DNA of 64,000 nt from Nocardioides sp. CFH 31398. Lineage in GTDB: Bacteria > Actinomycetota > Actinomycetes > Propionibacteriales > Nocardioidaceae. Positions within the stretch are counted from its first letter, which is position 1. The number at the start of each line of letters is the position of its first letter. Below, in pieces: positions 57,735-64,000 of the stretch. The DNA is taken from positions 177,755 to 241,754 of the forward strand of contig NZ_JAKUHT010000011.1 in NCBI RefSeq assembly GCF_022436705.1, given 5' to 3'. A model generated the notes under the pieces. The model saw only the letters and a program-made list of their open reading frames with translations. It was not told the DNA's origin and ran no database searches. A program made the position numbers and the translations under genes.

Positions 57735-59495
57735 TCAGACCGTGCTGCGGGCCGACTCCAGGAGCTCGCGGGCGTGCGCGAGCGCGGAGTCGGAGTCGTC
57801 GACGCCGGCCAGCATCCGCGACAGCTCCCGCTCGCGGTCGGACTCGGCCAGCACCGTGAGGCCGGAGGTCGTCACCGACCCGTCGCTGGCCTTCTCGACG
57901 ACCACGTGGCGGTCGGCGAAGGCCGCCACCTGGGGCAGGTGGGTCACGACCAGCACCTGGGCGGTGCGCGCCAGGCGGGCGAGCCGGCGCCCGACCTCGA
58001 CCGCCGCACGGCCGCCGACCCCGGCGTCCACCTCGTCGAACACGAAGGTCGGGACGGGGCTGGTGCCGGCGAGCGACACCTCGAGCGCCAGCATCACGCG
58101 GGACAGCTCGCCACCGGAGGCGCCCTTGTGCAGCGGCCGCGCCGACGCCCCGGTGTTGGCGGCGAGGAGGATCTCGACCTCGTCGAGGCCGCTGGCGGTG
58201 TGGGCCAGCCACCGCTCCCCGACCCATAGCGGGGCGCCCGGACCGGGGTCGACGCCGGCGGGGGGCGGCTGCGCCTCGTTCTGCGTGACGCGCAGCTCGA
58301 CGACCGCGTGGGGCATCGCGAGCCGGGTGAGCTCCTCGGTGACCTCGGCGGCCAGGCGGACCGCCGCCTCCTCGCGCAGGGCGGAGAGCCGGGCGCCCGT
58401 CACGGCGAGCTCGTCGCGGAGCTCGTCGCGGTGGGCGCGCAGCGCCTCGATCTCGTCGTCGGTGCCGTCGAGCTCGAGCAGGCGCCGCGAGCCGCGCTCG
58501 GCCCAGGCCAGCACCTCGTCGAGCGACTCGGCGTAGCGGCGGGTCAGGTCGGTGAGCGCCGCGCGCCGCTCGGACACGGCGGCGAGCCGGGCCGGGTCGA
58601 CGTCCAGGCCGGTGGCGTAGGACGCGACGTCGGAGGCGAGGTCCGACAGCAGGTAGCCCACTTCGGCGGCACGGTCGGCGAGGCCGGCGGCCTCGGCGTC
58701 GTGGTCGCGCACGGAGTCGAGCAGGGACCGGGCCGCGCCGACGGTGGACACGGCGTCCGCGCCGCCGGAGTCGCTGGAGAGGGCCTCGCGGGCCTGCTCC
58801 GCGGCCGTCCGCAGCTCCTCGGCGTGCCCCAGCCGGGCCTCCTCGGCGGCGAGGGCGGCGTCCTCACCGGGGACCGGTGCGACCTCCTCGATCCTCGCCA
58901 GCGCCTCCCTCAGCGTCTCGGCCTCCCGGGCGCGCTCGCGGGTCGCCCCGAGCACCTCGGCGAGCTGCTGCTCGGTGGCCACGAGGTCGGCGTGCGCGAC
59001 CCGCCACCGGCCCAGGGCCTCGGCGACCTCGGTGGCGCCGAACCGGTCCAGCGCCTCTCGCTGGGCGGAGGCCCGCAGCAGGCGGTGCTGGTCGGACTGG
59101 CCGTGCACCGCCACGAGCGGCTCCGCCAGACGGGCCAGGACCGAGGCCGGCACGGCGGCCCCGCCGACGAAGGCGCGGCTGCGGCCCTCGGCCGAGATGG
59201 TGCGGGCCAGCAGGACGCTCTGCTCCTCGACCTCGCCGCCGGCCTCCTCGACCTCGTCGGCCAGACCGGGAGTGGCGTCGGTGCGCACCAGGCCCTCGAC
59301 CCGGGCGCTGCGGCGCCCGGCCCGGACGGCGCCGGAGTCGGCCCGGCCACCCAGCAGGAGCCCGAGGGCCGTGACGACCATGGTCTTGCCGGCACCGGTC
59401 TCACCGGTGATGACGGTCAGGCCCGGGCCACCGCCCAGCTCCAGGGTCGAGGACTCGATGACGCCGAGCCCGCCGATGCGGATCTCCTCGAACAC
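57735..59495 (-). CDS. recN: DNA repair protein RecN
   Basis: RecN is an SMC-like ATPase acting early in double-strand break repair. The 586-residue product has an N-terminal head with Walker A ITGETGAGKTMVVTALGLLL, two long helical arms rich in Ala, Glu and Arg (about 160-380), and a C-terminal head with SGGELSRVMLALEV and Walker B FVFDEVDAGVGGRAAVEV. It starts three bases after the nadK stop. Order nadK-recN-steA is conserved. Confidence 0.96.
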   Translation of the reverse strand: MFEEIRIGGLGVIESSTLELGGGPGLTVITGETGAGKTMVVTALGLLLGGRADSGAVRAGRRSARVEGLVRTDATPGLADEVEEAGGEVEEQSVLLARTISAEGRSRAFVGGAAVPASVLARLAEPLVAVHGQSDQHRLLRASAQREALDRFGATEVAEALGRWRVAHADLVATEQQLAEVLGATRERAREAETLREALARIEEVAPVPGEDAALAAEEARLGHAEELRTAAEQAREALSSDSGGADAVSTVGAARSLLDSVRDHDAEAAGLADRAAEVGYLLSDLASDVASYATGLDVDPARLAAVSERRAALTDLTRRYAESLDEVLAWAERGSRRLLELDGTDDEIEALRAHRDELRDELAVTGARLSALREEAAVRLAAEVTEELTRLAMPHAVVELRVTQNEAQPPPAGVDPGPGAPLWVGERWLAHTASGLDEVEILLAANTGASARPLHKGASGGELSRVMLALEVSLAGTSPVPTFVFDEVDAGVGGRAAVEVGRRLARLARTAQVLVVTHLPQVAAFADRHVVVEKASDGSVTTSGLTVLAESDRERELSRMLAGVDDSDSALAHARELLESARSTV

Positions 59496-59498
59496 GGC

Positions 59499-60449
59499 CT
59501 AGACCTCCCCGGCCGGGGACCCGGCCACGGGGTCGGCACCCCGCCAGCCGGCGACGGGGAGTCGGAACTTGGCGACGAGCCGGTCGGAGAACGGCGCCTC
59601 GTGGAGCCGGACGAGCCGCAACGGGCGGTCGCCCCGGCGGACCTCGACCCGGGCCCCGGCGGGCAGGTCGACCGTCCGCCGGCCGTCGCACCACAGGACG
59701 CCGCTGCCGTCGGGGCGGTCCTGCACCTCGACGGCCATCACCGACGAGGGGTCCACGACCAGCGGACGGGCGAACAGCGCGTGCGCGCTGATGGGGACCA
59801 TGAGCAGCGCCTCCACCTGCGGCCACACCACGGGGCCGCCCGCGCTGAAGTTGTACGCCGTGGACCCGGTCGGGGTGGCGAGCACGACACCGTCGCAGCC
59901 CCACCGCGACAGCGGACGACCGTCGACCTCGACCAGCACCTCGACCATCCGCTGGCGCTCGGCCTTCTCGACGCTGGCCTCGTTGACCGCGAAGGTGCGG
60001 GTGAGCACGTCGCCGTCCAGCAGGACGAGGACGTCGAGGGTCAGGCGGTCCTCCGTCGACCAGCGTCGCGTCACGACGGCCTCGATGGTCACCGCGAGGT
60101 CGTCCTGCTCCGCCTCCGCCAGGAAGCCGACGTGGCCGAGGTTGACCCCGAGGAGCGGCACGCCGCTGGCGCGGGTGAGCTCGGCGGCCCGCAGGATCGT
60201 GCCGTCGCCGCCGATGACCACCGCGAGCTCGCAGTCGGTGCCGGGGCACCCGTCCTCGGTCCAGACCTCGTGACCGGGCGGCAGCGGCGCCTCCCCGAGC
60301 AGGTCGACGGCCTCCGAGGGCAGCAGCCGCACCCCCACGCCGCGCTCGGCGAGGGCCGTCCCGCAGGCGCGGGCGACGGCCCGGGCCTCGGCGCGGCCGG
60401 TGTGCGCGAGCAGCAGCACCCGGCGGTGCGGGAGGGGCGAGTCGGTCAC
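59499..60449 (-). CDS. nadK: NAD kinase
   Basis: NadK phosphorylates NAD to NADP. The 316-residue product has the GGDG motif in VVIGGDGTILRAAELT, NLGHVGFLAEAEQD, the ATP-binding NEASVEKAERQRM and the glycine-rich [20 protein letters not shown]. Start at GTG/ATG region 60449, overlapping the tlyA stop by four bases. The order tlyA-nadK-recN matches Rv1694-Rv1696. Confidence 0.96.
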   Translation of the reverse strand: MTDSPLPHRRVLLLAHTGRAEARAVARACGTALAERGVGVRLLPSEAVDLLGEAPLPPGHEVWTEDGCPGTDCELAVVIGGDGTILRAAELTRASGVPLLGVNLGHVGFLAEAEQDDLAVTIEAVVTRRWSTEDRLTLDVLVLLDGDVLTRTFAVNEASVEKAERQRMVEVLVEVDGRPLSRWGCDGVVLATPTGSTAYNFSAGGPVVWPQVEALLMVPISAHALFARPLVVDPSSVMAVEVQDRPDGSGVLWCDGRRTVDLPAGARVEVRRGDRPLRLVRLHEAPFSDRLVAKFRLPVAGWRGADPVAGSPAGEV

Positions 60450-61291
60450 GGCGTCAGCCTCTCACCCGGCTCCGACACCGGTGGAGTCACCGCCGCAGCC
60501 ACCGCCCCGGAGTCCAGCTGCGGGGGACCCTGGCGGAGCCAGGTGAAGAACTCGACGTTGCCCGACGGGCCGGGCAGCGGGCTGCGGACCACGCCGACGA
60601 CGCCCCAGCCGAGCCCCGCGGCCTCCTCGACGACCCCCTGCACGCTCTCGACGTGCAGGGCCGGGTCACGCACGACACCGCCCTTGCCGACCCGGTCCTT
60701 GCCGACCTCGAACTGCGGCTTGACCATGAGCACCAGGTCGCCGTCGGGGGCGGTGACCGACACCAGCGGGGCCAGCAGCAGCCGCAGCGAGATGAAGGAC
60801 AGGTCGCCGACCACGAGGTCGACGGCGCCGCCGAGGAGCTCGGTCGTCACGTCGCGGACGTGCGTGCGGTCGTGGACGTCGACCCGGTCGTCGTTGCGGA
60901 TGCTCCACGCCAGCTGCCCGTAGCCCACGTCGACCGCGGCCACCCGCGCCGCACCCGCCCGGAGCAGGACGTCGGTGAAGCCGCCGGTGGAGGCGCCGGC
61001 GTCGAGGCAGCGGCGCCCCTCGACGCGGAGCCCCCGCGGCACGAACGCGTCGAGGGCGCCGGCGAGCTTGTGCCCGCCGCGCGAGACGTAGCCCGGGTCG
61101 TCGGGGTCCTCACGGACCACGACCGCGACGTCGAGCGACACCGCGGTCGCGGGCTTCGTGGCCACGACCCCCGCGACGGTGACGCGACCGGCCTCGACGA
61201 GGGAGGCGGCGTCGCCGCGCGAGCGCGCCAGCCCGCGGCGGACGAGCTCGGCGTCCAGGCGTTGTCGTCGTGGACTCCCGGAGCGGGCCAT
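60446..61291 (-). CDS. tlyA: TlyA-type rRNA 2'-O-methyltransferase
   Basis: TlyA methylates the ribose of cytidines in 16S and 23S rRNA; its loss gives capreomycin resistance in mycobacteria. The 281-residue product has an N-terminal S4 domain (RLDAELVRRGLARSRGDAAS) and an FtsJ-like domain with CLDAGASTGGFTDVLL for S-adenosylmethionine and MVKPQFEVGKDRVGKGGVV. The ATG shares a base with the stop of a 50-residue upstream gene (TGATG), so the two are tightly coupled. Confidence 0.95.
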   Translation of the reverse strand: MARSGSPRRQRLDAELVRRGLARSRGDAASLVEAGRVTVAGVVATKPATAVSLDVAVVVREDPDDPGYVSRGGHKLAGALDAFVPRGLRVEGRRCLDAGASTGGFTDVLLRAGAARVAAVDVGYGQLAWSIRNDDRVDVHDRTHVRDVTTELLGGAVDLVVGDLSFISLRLLLAPLVSVTAPDGDLVLMVKPQFEVGKDRVGKGGVVRDPALHVESVQGVVEEAAGLGWGVVGVVRSPLPGPSGNVEFFTWLRQGPPQLDSGAVAAAVTPPVSEPGERLTP

Positions 61292-61443
61292 CAGACCTCG
61301 AGGGCCGCCCTCAGCGCACGGTGGGCCTCCTCGAAGGCCGCGAGGTGCTCGGGGACCGCGAGCTCGTCGAGACCGTCGAGGGCGGCCATGGCCGGCTCGA
61401 CCAGGCCGGTCTCGGTCAGCGGGGCGTCGTCCACGTCCCGCAC
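61291..61443 (-). CDS. 50-residue conserved small protein (Rv1693-like)
   Basis: Starting at a GTG (61443), the product begins MRDVDDAPLTETGLVEPAMA and ends in a helical segment EHLAAFEEAHRALRAALEV. It starts one base after the stop of the HAD gene and ends by overlapping the tlyA ATG as TGATG. A similarly small gene, Rv1693, lies at the same place in M. tuberculosis. Function unknown. It is easy to miss because of its size. Confidence 0.8.
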   Translation of the reverse strand: MRDVDDAPLTETGLVEPAMAALDGLDELAVPEHLAAFEEAHRALRAALEV

Positions 61444-61444
61444 G

Positions 61445-62443
61445 CTACTCCGCCGGGGGGACGGCGCCGTCGACGTCCGCGGGCGTGCCGCCGTCGTCGA
61501 GGTGCTCCCAGAGGGCGCAGGCCGCTGCTCGCCACCAGGCGGCGACGCTGCCGCCGTCCCCCGTCACGGCCAGGGCGCCGTCGGCGACGGTGGCGGTCCA
61601 GCCGTCCGCGGCCCAGCCGTCGTCGCCGCGCTGCGGCGCCTCGTGGGCCTCGTGGAGGCCGCCGAGGTCGGGGGCCAGCAGCGTGGGGCGGTGCTCGGCG
61701 GCGATCGCGGCCAGCTCGGCGAGACCGGTCACGCCGGTGAGGACGAGCAGCGAGTCGACGTCCACGGCGTGCGCGCCCTCGATGTCGGTGTCGACCCGGT
61801 CGCCCACCATGAGCGGCCGCTCGCCCCCGACGCGGCGCACGGTCTCGTGCAGCAGCGGCGGCTGCGGCTTGCCGGCCACAATCGGGTCGACGCCGGTGTA
61901 GCGGGCGAGCATGTCGACGAGGACGCCGTGCCCGGGGGCGCGTCCGCGGGCGGTGGGGATGGTGTGGTCGGTGTTCGACGCGACCCAGGCCAGGCCCTGC
62001 TCCACGGCGACGGCGGCGGCCATGACGTCGCTCCACAGCACGTCCGGCCCGTAGCCGGTCATGAGGACGACGGGGTCGTCGTCGAGGCCGACCGGGACCA
62101 GGCCGGCCTCGCGGGCGGCGGCCTCGAGCCCGGCACCCCCGAGCAGCAGGACCCGGGCGCCCTCGCCGTGCTCGTCGAGGACGAGCCGGGCGGAGGCCTG
62201 CGCGGACGTGACGACGTCGGTGGGGTCGGCCGGGACGCCGAGCCCGGTGAGCCGGTCCGCCACGACGTCGGGCGGGCGCGAGGCGTTGTTCGTGACGAAC
62301 GCCAGGCGCACCCCCGCGTCCCGGGCCTGCGCGAGGTGGTCCGCGGCCCCGGGCACTGCGTCGGGTCCGACGTAGACGACGCCGTCCAGGTCGAGCATGA
62401 CCAGGTCGTACGTCTCGACCGGGGGTCGGGAGTCGGGCAGCAC
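61445..62443 (-). CDS. HAD-superfamily phosphatase, subfamily IIA (Rv1692-like)
   Basis: A 332-residue HAD-IIA phosphatase. Motif I is MLDLDGVVYVG, motif II FVTNNASRPP, the C2 cap lies between, and the late motifs are GKPQPPLL and MVGDRVDTDIEGA. In mycobacteria the orthologue is a glycerol-3-phosphate phosphatase for recycling membrane lipids. After the HAD core a GNAT-like or unknown extension of about 70 residues ends GGTPADVDGAVPPAE. The GTG at 62443 has GGAGGAG six bases upstream. It diverges from the DUF1015 gene by 44 bases. Confidence 0.92.
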   Translation of the reverse strand: MLPDSRPPVETYDLVMLDLDGVVYVGPDAVPGAADHLAQARDAGVRLAFVTNNASRPPDVVADRLTGLGVPADPTDVVTSAQASARLVLDEHGEGARVLLLGGAGLEAAAREAGLVPVGLDDDPVVLMTGYGPDVLWSDVMAAAVAVEQGLAWVASNTDHTIPTARGRAPGHGVLVDMLARYTGVDPIVAGKPQPPLLHETVRRVGGERPLMVGDRVDTDIEGAHAVDVDSLLVLTGVTGLAELAAIAAEHRPTLLAPDLGGLHEAHEAPQRGDDGWAADGWTATVADGALAVTGDGGSVAAWWRAAACALWEHLDDGGTPADVDGAVPPAE

Positions 62444-62487
62444 GAGGGTCTCCTCCGCTCGCTGAGGGCCCGCCCTACGATCGTGGG

Positions 62488-63630
62488 GTGGACGAGGTGA
62501 CGGTGACGACGCCACCCGTGGTGGTCGCGCCGTTCCGGCTGCTGCCGTTCCGGGCGATCAGCCTGGACCCCCGCCGCACCGGTCATCGCGGTGTGGCGCG
62601 CGTCCTGGCGCGACCCTACCGAGGGGTGACGGAGCGCCTCGACGCCTGGGAGTCCGCCGGGCGCCTGGCCCGCGACCCCGAGGCAGCGGTCTACGTCCAC
62701 GAGTACACGACGTCCGGGATCACCGTCCGCGGCCTCGTCGGCGCGCTCGACCTGACGCACCGGCCTGAGTCGGACGGCGGTTCGGCGGTCCTCCCCCACG
62801 AGGGGGTGCACCTCGACCAGGCGGCCGAGCTGACCGACCGGATGCGGGAGATGCAGGTCAACCCGGCGCCGATCCTGCTGGTCCACCGCGCACGTCCTGC
62901 GACGAGGGCGGCCGTCTACCGCGCCATGGCCTCCGAGCCCTGGCAGTCCTTCACCGACGCCGAGGGCCAGCGGCACCGCATCTGGGCCGTCCGCGAACCG
63001 GGGGCCGTCCAGGCCCTCCAGGAGTCGCTGCGGGCGACCCGGGCGGTGATCGCCGACGGCCACCACCGGTACGCCGCGTACCTGCGCCTGTCGCAGGAGC
63101 GGCCCGGGACGCCGTGGGACCGCGGGCTCGTCATGCTGGTCGACCAGGACGACACCCCCCTGTTCCTCGGGGCCATCCACCGGGTGCTGCACGACGTCGG
63201 GCTCGACGACCTGCGCTCCGCGGTGCTCGGCGCCCCGGGCCTCGAGTGGTCCGAGGCGGGCGAGAGCGACGCGGTCGCCGCCCTGGCGCCCGGCGCGCTG
63301 GTGGTGACGGACTCCGAGCGGTGGGCCGTCATCACCTTCGCCGGTGCGTCCCCGGACGCCGTGCAGTGCCGGGCCGCCGTCGAGGTGCTGCACCACGACG
63401 TCCTGCCCCGCCTCGACCCCGGGCCCAGCTCGACGGAGTACGTGCACCGGGTGGACGACGTCCTGCGACGCGCCCGACCGGGGGCGGCGACCGCCGTCCT
63501 GCTGCCGGCACCGGGGTTCGACGTCGTCATGCGGATCGTCTCCGAGCAGGGACTGCTGCCCGAGAAGGCGACGTCGTTCCAGCCGAAGCCGACCACGGGC
63601 GTCATCATGCGCTCGGTCCCGGACGGCTGA
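62488..63630 (+). CDS. DUF1015 family protein
   Basis: A 380-residue protein with the DUF1015 pattern: RPYRGVTERLDAWE at the front, VIADGHHRYAAYL in the middle and KATSFQPKPTTGVIMRSV at the end. The conserved DGHHR suggests a nucleotide- or phosphate-binding active site, but no reaction is established for this branch. The GTG at 62488 follows TACGAT (62476-62481) and six bases, another leaderless start. It converges on the 5S rRNA gene. Confidence 0.9.
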   Translation: MDEVTVTTPPVVVAPFRLLPFRAISLDPRRTGHRGVARVLARPYRGVTERLDAWESAGRLARDPEAAVYVHEYTTSGITVRGLVGALDLTHRPESDGGSAVLPHEGVHLDQAAELTDRMREMQVNPAPILLVHRARPATRAAVYRAMASEPWQSFTDAEGQRHRIWAVREPGAVQALQESLRATRAVIADGHHRYAAYLRLSQERPGTPWDRGLVMLVDQDDTPLFLGAIHRVLHDVGLDDLRSAVLGAPGLEWSEAGESDAVAALAPGALVVTDSERWAVITFAGASPDAVQCRAAVEVLHHDVLPRLDPGPSSTEYVHRVDDVLRRARPGAATAVLLPAPGFDVVMRIVSEQGLLPEKATSFQPKPTTGVIMRSVPDG

Positions 63631-63681
63631 GTGGTCGCGTCGTGGCCCGGCCGGTCATCGGGCCCGACCGCCACGAAATGA

Positions 63682-63713
63682 CGAAAGGCCCCTCCCGGAG
63701 GAGGGGCCTTTCG
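63682..63713. terminator. Bidirectional terminator between DUF1015 and 5S rRNA
   Basis: CGAAAGGCCCCTCC and GGAGGGGCCTTTCG are perfect complements over 14 bases around the loop CGGA. The A and T runs at the stem base give each strand a short T-tract, so the hairpin can end both the DUF1015 message and the minus-strand rRNA operon. Confidence 0.92.
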
Positions 63714-63729
63714 CGTTTCAAGTAGTAGT

Positions 63730-63846
63730 CCGGCGGCGTCCTAGTCTCCCACAGCCTCTCGACTGCAGTACCTTCGGCGCTGGAGGGCTTAACTTCCGGG
63801 TTCGGTATGGATCCGGGTGTTTCCCGCTCCGCTATGGCCGCCGTGA
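63730..63846 (-). rRNA. rrf: 5S ribosomal RNA
   Basis: On the minus strand the sequence starts CACGGCGGCCATAGCGG, contains GAAACACCCGGATCC, the universal CCGAACCCGGAAGTTAAG and GCGCCGAAGGTACTG, and closes with a stretch complementary to the 5' end (GACGCCGCCGG). Its ends are set by helix I pairing and could be off by a base or two. It is the last gene of an rrn operon whose 23S gene lies beyond the window. Confidence 0.95.
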
Positions 63847-64000
63847 CATCTGTGAACCTGTCCCCTGCGAGCAGTGTGTGCTCGCGGGTGTGTAGTGGTT
63901 CAGACACCGCAGAGTGGACGCGTGGCCGTGTGGCCTGATCTTGTTACGTGCGTTGTTCGGGCTTGTCACCTGGTGATCGCCGGTCGAGTTATTTCACCGT
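63847..64000 (-). other. Spacer between 23S and 5S rRNA
   Basis: These 154 bases are upstream of 5S in transcription order. CTGCGAGCAGTG facing CGCGAGCACAC-type sequence near 63869-63893 can form a hairpin that may be part of RNase III processing. I cannot place the 3' end of 23S with confidence; it may lie just outside the window. Confidence 0.5.

Overview
The window is high-GC, gene-dense DNA from an actinobacterium. Gene order over two long segments matches the conserved actinobacterial backbone as I remember it from Mycobacterium tuberculosis (Rv1822-Rv1832 on the left, Rv1691-Rv1713 on the right). A DUF222/HNH gene preceded by REP-like repeats and a Nocardioides-like accessory content suggest Propionibacteriales, perhaps Nocardioidaceae. 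That assignment is an inference.

Left (1-8.7 kb, minus strand): phosphatidyltransferase, DUF881, small basic protein, DUF881, gcvH, a zinc-ribbon form of the FHA regulator GarA, two MerR regulators around a DUF151 nuclease-like gene, and gcvP behind a glycine riboswitch. This block joins glycine cleavage to GarA, which in mycobacteria sets flux between 2-oxoglutarate and glutamate.

Middle-left (9-30.7 kb): a Tat-exported DUF1800/DUF1501 pair, an HSL-type hydrolase, a lipoprotein, a DUF849 enzyme with a DUF1330 protein, SelO, an SDR, an allantoin operon (allB, allE and a DUF6986 lyase-like gene), a DNA glycosylase, a YdeP-type molybdopterin oxidoreductase, a GtrA protein, an epoxide hydrolase, an ANTAR regulator, a minimal AraC protein, and a divergent MFS exporter/XRE-cupin pair with a palindromic operator on the promoter.

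Accessory island (about 30.7-35.1 kb): visibly less GC-rich, gene-sparse, and ending at a tRNA-Pro(GGG) gene. It holds a VapBC45-like toxin-antitoxin pair (DUF5615 PIN-like toxin, MerR-DUF433 fusion antitoxin) and a chain of very small genes that includes a DUF2510/zinc-ribbon protein. I see no integrase.

Right (35.3-62.5 kb): a continuous conserved block. It contains der, an acyltransferase, cmk, tyrA, aroH, a pseudouridine synthase, scpB, scpA, a small ribbon-helix-helix protein, a ParA, a helicase, xerD, ald, NUDIX, pyrG, SteB/MctB-like, steA, recN, nadK, tlyA, a 50-residue gene and a HAD phosphatase. It is interrupted by a repeat cluster, a DUF222/HNH gene and a broken HAD gene. Most neighbours overlap by 4-8 bases, so translation is probably coupled.

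Right end: a DUF1015 gene converges through a bidirectional terminator on a 5S rRNA gene, the tail of an rrn operon on the minus strand. Many genes whose start is not inside an operon begin 6-8 bases after a TAnnnT hexamer, suggesting that leaderless transcription is common here.
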